Of a stretch of 64,000 bases of DNA, positions 27,025 through 36,504 are shown in pieces. The notes under the pieces were generated by a model. The model saw only the letters and a program-made list of their open reading frames with translations, was not told the origin of the DNA and made no database searches. Made by a program: the position numbers and the translations under genes. The DNA is taken from the NCBI RefSeq assembly GCF_031759225.1, contig NZ_CP134494.1:1734501-1798500 (forward strand), read 5' to 3'. How positions within the stretch are numbered: position 1 is the first letter of the stretch; each line of letters starts with the position of its first letter. This DNA is from Mesobacillus jeotgali. GTDB taxonomy: Bacteria; Bacillota; Bacilli; Bacillales; Cytobacillaceae.

Positions 27025-27912
27025 GTGACTGAGTTAGGAAATATATTAAAGGAAGCACGTGAAACTAGAGGCCTCAGCCTGGACGAACTGCAGTCCATCA
27101 CGAAAATACAGAAGCGCTATCTGCTTGGTATTGAAGAGGGCAATTACTCTATGATGCCAGGTAAGTTTTATGTTCGTGCATTCATAAAACAATATGCAGA
27201 AGCTGTTGGGCTCGATCCGGAACAGCTTTTTGAGCAGCATAAAAATGAAATCCCATCTACATACAACGAAGAGCTGCCAGATCAGCTTTCCCGTGTACAG
27301 TCGAGGAAAAGTATCTCTCCTGACACATCTAAGATCCTGGATTTACTTCCGAAGATATTGATTGGAGTCTTTATAATAGGTGCGATCGCCCTGGTCTGGT
27401 ATCTGATTGTGCAGAATGCAGGTGATGGAGCAGAACAGCCTGCAAATACTGATAAAAGCAAACCGAACATAGAAGAAACACAAGACATTGTAGATGATTC
27501 CGCGGATGAGGGCACAGGAGAGGAAGACGGCGCGGCCGAAGATGAGGAAGAACCAGCCGAAGAAGAGGAAACTGAGCCTGATACACCTGCACAGGAGCTT
27601 ACTGTTGCTTCAAACAGCGGCAGCAACACGGTATATGAACTCAAAGGTGCCGATTCATTTGTCATAAAAATTGTATCACTTGGTCAGACATGGGTCGGTC
27701 TATCAAATGGCTCCAAATCCATTTTTCAAGAAACCCTTGTAAAAGGAAAGAATGAAAGCCGTACAGAGGACTTATCCAACGAAACCAAGGCAGTCATTAA
27801 TATTGGACGAGCACCTGATACCGAAATCTATGTCAATGACCAAAAGTTAGAGTACGCAATATCACCCGATAAAGATATGACCCAGGTGATCACAATCAAC
27901 TTTGTTAAATAG
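27025..27912 (+). CDS. ymfM: RodZ-like protein YmfM
   Basis: 295 aa from a GTG after GGAAGGTG; an upstream in-frame TTG at 27010 would swallow the ribosome site. N-terminal HTH of the RodZ/Xre type (residues 1-75), one membrane segment near 112-132, an acidic low-complexity linker (about 140-200) and a C-terminal DUF4115 domain. RodZ proteins couple MreB to the cell-elongation machinery. Followed by pgsA as in B. subtilis. Confidence 0.9.
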   Translation: MTELGNILKEARETRGLSLDELQSITKIQKRYLLGIEEGNYSMMPGKFYVRAFIKQYAEAVGLDPEQLFEQHKNEIPSTYNEELPDQLSRVQSRKSISPDTSKILDLLPKILIGVFIIGAIALVWYLIVQNAGDGAEQPANTDKSKPNIEETQDIVDDSADEGTGEEDGAAEDEEEPAEEEETEPDTPAQELTVASNSGSNTVYELKGADSFVIKIVSLGQTWVGLSNGSKSIFQETLVKGKNESRTEDLSNETKAVINIGRAPDTEIYVNDQKLEYAISPDKDMTQVITINFVK

Positions 27913-28089
27913 CCCTTTATGCCGAGTATAGCCATTTAAAAGCATGATTTACCAAAATGCCCGTATGGACTTTTGTTTATACGGGCTAAAATTATACTAG
28001 GCATATTTAATGATGATTTTTACATATTGGATATAATGAAGGAAGTCATACTAATGGCTTTGCAATTTTGCACCTTGGAGGAAAAGAAT

Positions 28090-28668
28090 ATGAATTTGCC
28101 AAATAAGATTACGGTTTCACGAATTTTATTGATTCCGTTATTCATGATCATCATGATTATTCCGTTTTCATGGGGGGATATCTCCCTTCTTGGTACAACC
28201 ATGCCGGTCACTCATTTTGTAGGAGCGTTAATCTATATCTTTGCGTCTGTGACAGACTGGGTTGACGGTTATCTTGCGAGAAAGCACAATTTAGTTACGA
28301 ATCTTGGGAAATTCCTTGATCCGCTTGCAGATAAACTGCTTGTTTCTTCTGCATTGATTGTGTTGGTTGAACTGGGGTATGCCCCAGCGTGGATTGTCAT
28401 CATTATCATCAGCCGTGAGTTTGCCGTAACAGGACTTCGTCTGCTGTTGGCAGGCGGTGGTGAGGTTGTTGCAGCAAAAATGCCTGGTAAAATTAAAATG
28501 TGGGCACAGACAGTGGCCATTTCCGCCCTCTTGCTGCACAATATCATTTTTGAAGCATTCTCCATTCCATTTGCAGACATTGCATTATGGGTGGCGATGT
28601 TCTTTACTATTTGGTCTGGCTGGGATTACTTTGCTAAAAATAAGCAGGTATTCAGTAATTCCAAATAA
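28090..28668 (+). CDS. pgsA: CDP-diacylglycerol-glycerol-3-phosphate 3-phosphatidyltransferase
   Basis: 192 aa from the ATG at 28090, which follows TTGGAGG and gives the family N-terminus MNLPNKITVSRILLIP; earlier in-frame starts lack this. Integral membrane protein with the CDP-alcohol phosphotransferase signature D-G-x2-A-R-x8-G-x3-D-x3-D (DGYLARKHNLVTNLGKFLD). Makes phosphatidylglycerophosphate for phosphatidylglycerol synthesis. Confidence 0.95.
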   Translation: MNLPNKITVSRILLIPLFMIIMIIPFSWGDISLLGTTMPVTHFVGALIYIFASVTDWVDGYLARKHNLVTNLGKFLDPLADKLLVSSALIVLVELGYAPAWIVIIIISREFAVTGLRLLLAGGGEVVAAKMPGKIKMWAQTVAISALLLHNIIFEAFSIPFADIALWVAMFFTIWSGWDYFAKNKQVFSNSK

Positions 28669-28691
28669 TTGAGTAATCAGGGGGACGAGAA

Positions 28692-29939
28692 ATGAATGCC
28701 GAAATCATCGCCGTGGGATCTGAATTGCTCCTTGGGCAAATTGTCAATACGAACGCCCGATTCCTATCCAGGCAGCTTGCCGACCTGGGAATCAATGTTT
28801 ACTATCATACAGTCGTCGGGGATAATCCGGATAGATTGAAAAGCGCAATGGAAATCGCCCAGAAGCGGGCAGATCTCATTATCTTTACAGGCGGTTTGGG
28901 TCCAACGAAAGATGATCTGACGAAAGATACAATTGCCGGACAGCTTGGAAAGCAGCTTGTGCTTGATGAAGAAGCGATGAAGTCTATCGAATTATATTTT
29001 GAAAAAACGAACAGGGTAATGACTGAGAATAACAGGAAGCAGGCTCTGGTGATCGAGGGGTCCACTGTCCTGAAAAATGATCACGGAATGGCTCCAGGGA
29101 TGTTCCTTGTGACTGGCGGGAACAAGTACATGCTTCTCCCAGGTCCCCCTTCCGAAATGGAGCCAATGTTCTTGAAATATGGTCAGAATGCAATTGCAGG
29201 CTTGTCTGGCAATAAAGCTAAAATTGAATCTAGAGTCTTGAGGTTCTTTGGGATTGGCGAGGCAGCTCTGGAATCGGAAATAGAAGATTTGATTGACAAA
29301 CAAAGCAATCCAACCATCGCACCACTGGCTGGAGATGGGGAAGTTACCCTGAGGCTTACAGCGAGGGATGACTCAACGGGAACTGCACAGGCATTGATTG
29401 ATGAAGTGGAAGCTGCAATCATGGCCAGAGTCGGTGAACATTTTTATGGGTACGACGAGACTTCGTTAATGATAGAGCTTACTAAGTTGCTAAAAAATAG
29501 AAACATGACTTTATCGGCGGCAGAAAGCCTGACAGGGGGCATGTTCCAGCAGGAATTGACTTCAATTTCTGGTGCAAGCAGTTTGTTCAATGGCGGGGTG
29601 GTCTGTTACTCGAACGAGGCTAAAATAGAACTGGTGAAGGTGATGCCTGAAACGATTGAAAATCATGGGGCAGTAAGCAGCGAATGTGCTGCAGAGCTAG
29701 CGGCAAATATTGCTTCAGTTACGAATTCTGACATTGGCATCAGCTTCACGGGAGTCGCTGGCCCTGACAGCCTGGAAGGTCATCCAGCTGGAACAGTTTT
29801 CATCGGGGTACATATCAAAGGCTTGCCATTACATGTGGAAAGATTGAGCCTCAGTGGATCGCGGTCGGCCATCAGGAAAAGGTCAGTAAAGTTTGGCTGC
29901 CAGATCATAATTAATAGATTGACAGGAACACGGAAGTGA
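28692..29939 (+). CDS. cinA: CinA: competence/damage-inducible MoCF and deamidase protein
   Basis: 415 aa, two domains. N-terminal MoCF-like domain (about 1-170) with [11 protein letters not shown], and C-terminal CinA domain (about 255-410) with AAESLTGGM and GVAGPD, the NMN amidohydrolase-type fold. It stands before recA, as in B. subtilis and S. pneumoniae, where cinA-recA are co-regulated. Here a strong terminator overlapping its stop codon separates it from recA. Confidence 0.94.
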   Translation: MNAEIIAVGSELLLGQIVNTNARFLSRQLADLGINVYYHTVVGDNPDRLKSAMEIAQKRADLIIFTGGLGPTKDDLTKDTIAGQLGKQLVLDEEAMKSIELYFEKTNRVMTENNRKQALVIEGSTVLKNDHGMAPGMFLVTGGNKYMLLPGPPSEMEPMFLKYGQNAIAGLSGNKAKIESRVLRFFGIGEAALESEIEDLIDKQSNPTIAPLAGDGEVTLRLTARDDSTGTAQALIDEVEAAIMARVGEHFYGYDETSLMIELTKLLKNRNMTLSAAESLTGGMFQQELTSISGASSLFNGGVVCYSNEAKIELVKVMPETIENHGAVSSECAAELAANIASVTNSDIGISFTGVAGPDSLEGHPAGTVFIGVHIKGLPLHVERLSLSGSRSAIRKRSVKFGCQIIINRLTGTRK

Positions 29940-29958
29940 TGCACTTCCGTGTTTTTTT
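29927..29958 (+). terminator. Terminator of cinA
   Basis: Perfect 12-bp stem AACACGGAAGTG / CACTTCCGTGTT with loop ATG, then a T-run. The cinA stop codon lies inside the stem. Confidence 0.9.
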
Positions 29959-30114
29959 GTGCTCCTGACTATGCCGAATGGAAAATTTCATCCGGTGTTT
30001 AAAATAGGCAGATTCTTTGCTGAAATCGTATTTTAATGGGTATATACCATAGTAAAATGAGAGAATGAAGTATCGAAAATTCATTTTTGAAGCTTTTTCT
30101 CCTTCTAAAAAAAA

Positions 30115-30128
30115 CGAATAAATGTTCG
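30115..30128. promoter_or_regulatory. LexA/DinR (SOS) box of recA
   Basis: CGAATAAATGTTCG matches the Bacillus consensus CGAAC-N4-GTTCG with one mismatch and sits just upstream of the recA -35 box. Confidence 0.7.
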
Positions 30129-30137
30129 ATTTTTTAA

Positions 30138-30166
30138 TGGACAAACACCCTTGAAAAAGGTATAGT
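30138..30166 (+). promoter_or_regulatory. Sigma-A promoter of recA
   Basis: -35 TGGACA (30138-30143), 17-bp spacer, -10 TATAGT (30161-30166). The adjacent LexA box would allow repression until DNA damage. Confidence 0.65.
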
Positions 30167-30242
30167 AATAGTAGGCTTTAAATAAGAGATTTGCGGCCAG
30201 GCAGTATGCTGGTTCGTTTTTATATAAAAGGAGGAAATTTGA

Positions 30243-31283
30243 GTGAGTGATCGTCAAGCTGCCTTAGATATGGCGTTAAAACAGATTGAAAAGCAATTTG
30301 GTAAAGGCTCAGTTATGAAATTAGGGGAAAAGACAGACACTAAGATTTCTACTTCTCCAAGTGGATCCCTTGCATTGGATGCTGCACTGGGAATAGGTGG
30401 ATATCCTCGCGGACGTGTGATTGAAATCTACGGACCTGAAAGTTCCGGTAAGACAACAGTTGCCCTTCATGCGATTGCAGAAGTGCAGGCTAATGGCGGC
30501 CAGGCGGCATTCATTGACGCTGAACACGCTCTTGATCCTGTTTATGCACAGAAGCTTGGAGTGAACATCGATGAACTTCTTCTTTCCCAGCCAGACACGG
30601 GAGAGCAAGCACTGGAAATCGCAGAAGCGCTTGTGCGAAGCGGCGCAATTGATATTATTGTTATTGACTCCGTTGCAGCTCTTGTTCCAAAGGCCGAAAT
30701 TGAAGGAGAGATGGGCGATTCCCACGTTGGTCTTCAGGCCCGTTTGATGTCCCAGGCATTGCGAAAGCTTTCAGGTGCAATCAACAAGTCCAAGACAATC
30801 GCGATCTTCATCAACCAGATTCGTGAGAAAGTCGGCGTTATGTTCGGTAACCCTGAAACGACACCTGGCGGACGCGCATTGAAGTTCTATTCAAGCGTGC
30901 GTCTTGAAGTGCGCCGTGCTGAAACATTGAAGCAGGGCAATGATATGGTCGGTAACAAAACGAGGATCAAAGTCGTCAAGAATAAGGTCGCTCCTCCGTT
31001 CCGCACAGCTGAAGTGGATATCATGTACGGTGAAGGGATTTCCCAAGAGGGAGAAATCATCGACATGGGATCAGACCTTGATATCGTCGATAAGAGCGGT
31101 TCTTGGTATTCCTACAATGGTGAGCGTCTTGGACAGGGAAGGGAAAACGCAAAAATGTTCCTTAAAGAAAACCCGTCCATCCGTCTTGAAATCAAGCAGA
31201 AGATCCGTAATCACTACGGCCTTGACGGCGAGTTCACTGTAACAGAGAGTGAAGATGACCAGGAAGAACTCCCATTAGATTAA
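30243..31283 (+). CDS. recA: RecA recombinase
   Basis: 346 aa, full length. Walker [10 protein letters not shown] at residues 64-72, the MAW-like and L1/L2 DNA-binding loops ([20 protein letters not shown]) and an acidic C-terminal tail. GTG start after AAAGGAGG. Strand exchange, LexA co-protease and recombinational repair. Single-gene unit with its own SOS-type promoter and terminator. Confidence 0.99.
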   Translation: MSDRQAALDMALKQIEKQFGKGSVMKLGEKTDTKISTSPSGSLALDAALGIGGYPRGRVIEIYGPESSGKTTVALHAIAEVQANGGQAAFIDAEHALDPVYAQKLGVNIDELLLSQPDTGEQALEIAEALVRSGAIDIIVIDSVAALVPKAEIEGEMGDSHVGLQARLMSQALRKLSGAINKSKTIAIFINQIREKVGVMFGNPETTPGGRALKFYSSVRLEVRRAETLKQGNDMVGNKTRIKVVKNKVAPPFRTAEVDIMYGEGISQEGEIIDMGSDLDIVDKSGSWYSYNGERLGQGRENAKMFLKENPSIRLEIKQKIRNHYGLDGEFTVTESEDDQEELPLD

Positions 31284-31302
31284 TAGTTTAGCTATACTAG
31301 TC

Positions 31303-31345
31303 AACAAGGTCTCCTGTAAGCCAGGAGGCCTTGTTTGCGTTTTTT
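31303..31345 (+). terminator. Terminator of recA
   Basis: AACAAGGTCTCCTG, loop TAAG, CCAGGAGGCCTTGTT, then TGCGTTTTTT. The remaining bases to 31490 show no gene or clear signal. Confidence 0.88.
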
Positions 31346-31489
31346 CGCTTGTTAATAATATTGAGGAAACTTAATTTTTTCATTCTTGAGGGAAGTTGGG
31401 CATGGGACGAATAACCACACATACATCCGGAAAAATAAGAATTAATTGAATAATTAATCAAACCGTTGGAATACAGATGGGACAAACCC

Positions 31490-31518
31490 TTGACAATAAA
31501 ATATGGCAGCTTTACAAT
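31490..31518 (+). promoter_or_regulatory. Sigma-A promoter of rny
   Basis: Consensus -35 TTGACA (31490-31495), 17-bp spacer, -10 TACAAT (31513-31518). Gives an approximately 130-base leader. Confidence 0.7.
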
Positions 31519-31653
31519 TAAAAATGTATATTTTACATTTTCATGGTATTAAAAACGTTTAAAAGCATTTGAGCTGTATATTGATGCTTGTAACAATGTA
31601 CATGCCGACACTTTAAAAAACGTAACACAAGTTCATAGCAAGAGGAGGTGAAA

Positions 31654-33219
31654 ATGATGGATCTAATTATTTCAATCATCTCCATTTTGCTTGGCCTATT
31701 CGTCGGTGCAGTTGTTGGCTATTTTTATCGTAAATCCGTTGCGGAAGCAAAAATTGCAGGTGCCAAAAACGCCGCAGAACAAATTGTTGAAGATGCGAAG
31801 CGTGAGGCAGAGGCTATGAAGAAAGAGGCCCTGCTGGAGGCTAAGGATGAAAATCACAAGCTGCGTACTGAAGCAGAACGTGAAATTCGTGAACGAAGAA
31901 ATGAACTGCAAAAACAAGAAAATCGTTTATTGCAAAAAGAGGAGAATCTTGATCGAAAAGATGAGTCGTTGAACAAACGCGAAAATCTTTTAGAGAAGAA
32001 AGATGACGCTCTTTCCAGAAGACAACAGCATATTGAAGAGATGGAAAGCAAAGTGGACGAGATGGTACGAAATCAGCAGACTGAACTAGAACGCATCTCG
32101 GGCTTAACGCGTGATGAGGCTAAATCCATCATTTTGGAGCGTACTGAGCAAGAACTTGCTCACGACATTGCACTAATGATTAAGGAAAACGAAAACAGGG
32201 CGAAAGAAGAATCCGATAAGAAAGCGAAAGAAGTACTTTCACTTGCCATTCAAAGGTGTGCAGCAGATCATGTTGCAGAAACGACTGTATCGGTCGTAAA
32301 CCTTCCGAATGACGAAATGAAAGGGCGTATTATCGGTCGTGAGGGACGGAATATCCGCACCCTGGAAACGTTGACGGGAATTGATCTCATTATTGATGAC
32401 ACTCCGGAAGCAGTTATCCTTTCTGGATTTGACCCTATCAGACGTGAAACAGCCCGTCTAGCTCTAGACAAGCTTGTCCAGGATGGACGTATTCATCCGG
32501 CTCGAATCGAGGAAATGGTGGAAAAAGCGCGCCGTGAAGTTGACGAACATATTCGTGAGGTTGGGGAACAGACTACCTTCGAAGTGGGAGTACACGGACT
32601 GCATCCAGATCTTATCAAGATTCTTGGCCGCTTGAAATATCGTACAAGCTACGGACAGAATGTACTTAAACATTCTATGGAAGTAGCCCAATTGTCCGGA
32701 TTGCTTGCCGCAGAACTAGGTGAAGATGAAACTCTAGCTCGCCGCGCAGGACTCCTGCATGATATCGGAAAGGCTATTGACCATGAGGTAGAAGGAAGCC
32801 ATGTTGAAATCGGCGTAGAGCTCGCTACTAAATATAAGGAGCATCCAGTTGTTATCAACAGTATTGCTTCTCACCATGGTGATACTGAGCCGACTTCGAT
32901 CATTGCAGTACTTGTTGCTGCTGCTGATGCATTATCAGCTGCAAGGCCAGGTGCCCGCAGCGAAGCGCTTGAAAACTATATCCGCCGTCTTGAAAGGCTG
33001 GAAGAGATTTCTGAATCCTATGAAGGAGTCGAAAAATCATTCGCAATTCAGGCAGGGAGAGAAATCAGGATCATGGTTAGGCCAGATCAAATCGATGACT
33101 TGCAGGCACACCGCCTCGCACGGGATATTCGCAAGAAAATCGAGGAAGAGCTCGATTATCCTGGACATATCAAGGTTACAGTCATTCGTGAGACACGGGC
33201 AGTTGAATATGCAAAATAA
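31654..33219 (+). CDS. rny: Ribonuclease Y
   Basis: 521 aa from the ATG at 31654; an ATG at 31657 is equally spaced to AGAGGAGG and cannot be excluded. One N-terminal membrane segment (about residues 2-22), a long coiled coil (about 30-190), a KH domain ([16 protein letters not shown]) and an HD domain with [12 protein letters not shown]. The main endonuclease starting mRNA decay in Bacillus, anchored at the membrane. YmcA, encoded 8 kb downstream, is one of its specificity factors. Confidence 0.97.
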   Translation: MMDLIISIISILLGLFVGAVVGYFYRKSVAEAKIAGAKNAAEQIVEDAKREAEAMKKEALLEAKDENHKLRTEAEREIRERRNELQKQENRLLQKEENLDRKDESLNKRENLLEKKDDALSRRQQHIEEMESKVDEMVRNQQTELERISGLTRDEAKSIILERTEQELAHDIALMIKENENRAKEESDKKAKEVLSLAIQRCAADHVAETTVSVVNLPNDEMKGRIIGREGRNIRTLETLTGIDLIIDDTPEAVILSGFDPIRRETARLALDKLVQDGRIHPARIEEMVEKARREVDEHIREVGEQTTFEVGVHGLHPDLIKILGRLKYRTSYGQNVLKHSMEVAQLSGLLAAELGEDETLARRAGLLHDIGKAIDHEVEGSHVEIGVELATKYKEHPVVINSIASHHGDTEPTSIIAVLVAAADALSAARPGARSEALENYIRRLERLEEISESYEGVEKSFAIQAGREIRIMVRPDQIDDLQAHRLARDIRKKIEEELDYPGHIKVTVIRETRAVEYAK

Positions 33220-33246
33220 AGCGGTGCTTCGGCGCCGCTTTTTATA
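33218..33246 (+). terminator. Terminator of rny
   Basis: AAAGCGGTGC, loop TTCG, GCGCCGCTTT, then TTA. It begins at the rny stop codon. Confidence 0.85.
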
Positions 33247-33339
33247 TTGCATGCTCACTTAGCTGGTTTTCCTATAGTCTCGATGTTATGATACAATTTT
33301 TACATAAATAACTTAATTTGAAGGCAGGAATGAGGATAA

Positions 33340-34137
33340 ATGAGAATTTTATTTGTAGGGGATGTCGTAGGTTCCCCTGGCAGGGATATGGTTACGGAAT
33401 ATTTGCCTAAGCTAAAAGGAAAATTTCGACCGACTGTTACCATCATAAATGGTGAGAATGCAGCGAGCGGTAAAGGAATAACAGAGAAGATTTACAGGCA
33501 GTTTCTCGAGCAGGGCGCCCAGGCAGTGACTTTAGGCAACCACGCGTGGGATAATCGTGATATTTTTGAATTCATCGATTCTGCTAAATATCTGGTAAGG
33601 CCAGCCAATTTTCCTGAAGAAGTACCTGGGAAAGGGATAGTCTATTTAAAGATCAACCAGGAGGAACTGGCAATAATCAACCTGCAGGGCCGTACTTTCT
33701 TGACGCCAATAGATTGCCCATTTAAAAAAGCAGATGAATTGATTGAGGAAGCGAGAAAACGCACTTCCCTCATCTTCGTCGATTTCCATGCCGAGGCAAC
33801 TAGCGAAAAGCAGGCGATGGGCTGGTATCTTGATGGAAGAGTTTCCGCCGTGGTCGGGACGCATACTCATGTCCAGACAGCAGATGAGAGGATTTTGCCC
33901 TCTGGTACAGCCTTTCTGACCGATGTAGGCATGACCGGGCCTTATGATGGTATATTGGGAGTAGAAAAAGAAGCAGTACTTAGAAGGTTCATGACAAGCC
34001 TGCCAACACGCTTTGAAGTAGCCAAGGATGGAAGAAACCAGCTATCTGCAGTATTGATAGATTTGGACAAGAAAACTGGCAAGGCAGTGAAAATCCAGAA
34101 AATCCTGATTAATGAAGATCATCCTTTTTATGAGTAA
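33340..34137 (+). CDS. ymdB: YmdB metallophosphoesterase
   Basis: 265 aa, the family length. Metal-binding motifs GDVVGSPGR (N-terminus), NGENAASGKG, GNHAWD and GTHTHV are in the expected order. B. subtilis YmdB is a phosphodiesterase acting on cyclic nucleotides and needed for biofilm and motility switching. It follows rny, as in B. subtilis, with its own ribosome site and a terminator after. Confidence 0.95.
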   Translation: MRILFVGDVVGSPGRDMVTEYLPKLKGKFRPTVTIINGENAASGKGITEKIYRQFLEQGAQAVTLGNHAWDNRDIFEFIDSAKYLVRPANFPEEVPGKGIVYLKINQEELAIINLQGRTFLTPIDCPFKKADELIEEARKRTSLIFVDFHAEATSEKQAMGWYLDGRVSAVVGTHTHVQTADERILPSGTAFLTDVGMTGPYDGILGVEKEAVLRRFMTSLPTRFEVAKDGRNQLSAVLIDLDKKTGKAVKIQKILINEDHPFYE

Positions 34138-34159
34138 AATATTTGGTTAACAATCCTTC

Positions 34160-34203
34160 AGACTGCAGGAAAGCTCATTAGAGTTTTTCTGCAGTCTATT
34201 TTA
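34160..34203 (+). terminator. Terminator of ymdB
   Basis: AGACTGCAG ... CTGCAGTCT with an extended AAA/TTT pairing and a following ATTTTA; a long-loop hairpin. Confidence 0.65.
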
Positions 34204-34258
34204 CTTGGTTATCGAAGGCTTATGGAATTCCATAGGCTGAGGATACTACCAACTTAAG

Positions 34259-34629
34259 GAAAGGTATCCTTATGCCGAGGAAAGACGGATCATAAGGGCA
34301 CGATACTCGAAGAAAGGTACCCTTATGATGATGGGATATTCTTCGAAAGGGCACCATTAAGATAGAAAGATACCCTTATGAAGAGGGAGGAGCCGTCAAA
34401 AGGGCACCATTAAGATAGAAAGATACCCTTATGAAGAGGGAGGAGCCGTCAAAAGGGCACCATTAAGATAGAAAGATACCCTTATGAAGAGGGAGGAGCC
34501 GTCAAAAGGGCACCATTAAGGTAGAAAGATACCCTTATGATGATGGGATATCCTTCGAAAGGGCATCATTAAGGTAGAAAGATACCCTTATGAAGAGGAA
34601 ATGGACAACATAAGGGTGCGTGCAATCAA
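34259..34629. repeat. Tandem repeat array C: seven units of 53 bp
   Basis: Units begin GAAAGRTAYCC at 34259, 34312, 34365, 34418, 34471, 34524 and 34577, exactly 53 bp apart. Each contains TACCCTTATG and an opposing AAGGGCACC about 18 bases later (inverted repeat), then ATTAAGATA or similar. The three central units are almost identical, while the outer units diverge and form the best stem (ACCCTTATG with CATAAGGGT in the last). No coding potential. Occupies half of the ymdB-spoVS gap; bases 34630-34770 show nothing further. Confidence 0.95.
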
Positions 34630-34770
34630 CCCGGTAACGCATCCTAGCATAGAACCCAAACATTGCTTCCGCAGATATATCAATAAAAAAAAATCCTTCC
34701 CAATAATATTACTCAGCAATCAGCTCTAACAACAAAAATCATCTTCGTCACTCAATGCTTTTTTCTGCTT

Positions 34771-34800
34771 AAGGTCATATGTGGGCTTCCTCCTGAATAT
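34771..34800 (+). promoter_or_regulatory. Possible sigma-H promoter of spoVS
   Basis: AAGGTCATA followed after 14 bases by TGAATAT, resembling the sigma-H pattern AGGAWWW ... GAAT. Known sigma-H control of spoVS in B. subtilis motivates the call; the match is imperfect. Confidence 0.3.
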
Positions 34801-34875
34801 AGTAGCAGTGGAACAGACTAACCTGGATGTCCAAGTAAGGTGTCCGGGACGGGATAAAATAAGGAGGAGCCAGGA

Positions 34876-35136
34876 ATGGAGATATTAAAAGTTTCAGCAA
34901 AATCTAATCCTAATTCTGTAGCTGGTGCGCTTGCTGGAGTACTGCGCGAAAGAGGGGGCGCAGAAATTCAGGCTATCGGGGCGGGTGCATTGAATCAGGC
35001 CGTTAAGGCAGTAGCGATCGCAAGAGGGTTCGTAGCACCTAGCGGAGTCGATTTAATTTGCATCCCGGCATTTACTGATATCCTGATTGATGGCGAGGAA
35101 CGGACAGCCATTAAATTGATTGTTGAACCCAGATGA
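34876..35136 (+). CDS. spoVS: Stage V sporulation protein S
   Basis: 86 aa, exactly the B. subtilis length, beginning MEILKVSAKSNPNSVAGAL. Alba-like small protein of very high conservation, needed for later stages of sporulation. Strong AAGGAGG before the start. Stands after ymdB as in B. subtilis. Confidence 0.97.
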   Translation: MEILKVSAKSNPNSVAGALAGVLRERGGAEIQAIGAGALNQAVKAVAIARGFVAPSGVDLICIPAFTDILIDGEERTAIKLIVEPR

Positions 35137-35271
35137 AAGCGCCAGCGCACCTATAGATAGATTAAGTTCTTTCAAGAATTTGCAAGGGTTATCTCAGCCT
35201 GTTTGCTACTAGCAAGCAGGTTTCTTTTATTTTTTGGAGTATAATGATGAATATAAAGAGGAGGGTATCCC

Positions 35272-36207
35272 ATGAAAATCTTTGATGCTCATTGTGATGT
35301 TCTATATAAATTATTCGTTGATCCAACGCTTGATTTTTCTAAATCTACGGAACTGCAGGTGAATCTTGAAAGGCTGGAGGTTTCGAATACCAAAGTCCAG
35401 TTATTTGCCATCTATGTTCCTGAATCCGTTCACCCTGACCTGAAATTTGAAGCTGCACTAAGAATGGCAGATTTATTTTATGAGAGAGTCCTGAAGCCCC
35501 ATCCTCACTTAAAGCTGGTAAAAGACAGAGGAGACATTGACCAGCTTGCTGAGAATGAAATAGGGGCTGTTCTGACACTTGAGGGGTGTGATGCAATTGG
35601 ACAAGATTTATTGAAATTGCGAACCTTGTTGAGGCTTGGAGTGTGTTCTGTAGGCCTGACATGGAACTATGGAAACTATGTGGCAGATGGGGCCCTGGAA
35701 GAGCGGGGAGCGGGCCTCTCAAGGTTTGGCCGTCAGGTTGTCCAGCTGCTGAATGAAACAGGGACACCCTGTGACGTTTCACATTTATCTGAACAGGGAT
35801 TTTGGGATGTTATGGATAGAGCTGATCATGTGTTTGCATCCCATTCAAACTGTTATTCGCTTTGCCAGCATCCTCGAAACCTTAAGGATGATCAGATCAA
35901 AGCACTAATTGATCGGGATTCCGTAATAGGTGTTACCTTTGTGCCAGAGTTCTTGTCAGGTAAAAAGGATTCTGCTTCCATTCAGGATGTCCTCCGCCAT
36001 CTTGATCACATTTGTTCTCTCGGAGGAGAAAATCATGTGGGTTTTGGGTCGGACTTTGATGGAATTGAATTTTCAGTGAGGAATCTCGAAGGCAATGAGC
36101 AGTATGAAAACCTTTGGAACGAACTGCAAAAATATTATTCTGATATACAAGTGAATAAGTTCCTATATAAGAATATGGCTTCAAGACTGCCTGTGCAAAG
36201 TCGCTGA
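35272..36207 (+). CDS. Membrane dipeptidase (peptidase M19 family)
   Basis: 311 aa without signal peptide. M19/renal dipeptidase features: FDAHCDVLYKL with the HxD metal site at residues about 5-7, LTLEGCD with the bridging glutamate, CDVSHLSEQGF, FASHSNC and GFGSDFDG. Hydrolyses dipeptides, possibly with D-residues. B. subtilis has tdh-kbl near here instead. The stop codon lies in a small hairpin and two further short hairpins follow (36217-36246). Confidence 0.9.
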   Translation: MKIFDAHCDVLYKLFVDPTLDFSKSTELQVNLERLEVSNTKVQLFAIYVPESVHPDLKFEAALRMADLFYERVLKPHPHLKLVKDRGDIDQLAENEIGAVLTLEGCDAIGQDLLKLRTLLRLGVCSVGLTWNYGNYVADGALEERGAGLSRFGRQVVQLLNETGTPCDVSHLSEQGFWDVMDRADHVFASHSNCYSLCQHPRNLKDDQIKALIDRDSVIGVTFVPEFLSGKKDSASIQDVLRHLDHICSLGGENHVGFGSDFDGIEFSVRNLEGNEQYENLWNELQKYYSDIQVNKFLYKNMASRLPVQSR

Positions 36208-36354
36208 ATCCAGCGAGGAAGGACAATTACTTCCCGTGGAACCACGGCCATCTCTGCGAAAGACTTATAATATTTTAATAAATAAAAAAATATTCATATT
36301 TTGGTCAATAATTATTCTTAAAGGGTTGCTTTTTTATTCACATAGGTCTAGAAT

Positions 36355-36368
36355 TGTAAGCGTTTAGT
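36355..36368. promoter_or_regulatory. Candidate CcpA (cre) site upstream of korAB
   Basis: TGTAAGCGTTTAGT matches 12 of 14 positions of TGWAANCGNTNWCA. It lies 137 bp before korA. Matches of this quality occur by chance, so confidence is limited. Confidence 0.35.
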
Positions 36369-36504
36369 ACCATCCATTTGCTAGATTTCAGCATGAAATG
36401 CAAGATATAAACCGCTTAATTCTAGTGAATTACTTGGAAAAGTGCTACACTTAATAACGAAGCGTTTTTACATATTTTTTTACGTATCTAAAGGGGTGTA
36501 AGAG

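Noticed and set aside
27959..27986. Terminator after ymfM (GCCCGTAT ... ATACGGGC)
   Set aside because: A good 8-bp stem but no T-run on either strand; recorded only as an inverted repeat upstream of pgsA.
34259..34629. CRISPR array
   Set aside because: Every part of the 53-bp unit is repeated; there are no variable spacers.
36201..36246. T-box leader before korAB, because GTGGAACCACGG resembles the T-box antiterminator sequence
   Set aside because: There is no upstream stem I or specifier region (the dipeptidase gene occupies it) and no terminator follows. The three short hairpins (36201-36216, 36217-36234, 36235-36246) are better seen as the 3' end structure of the dipeptidase mRNA.
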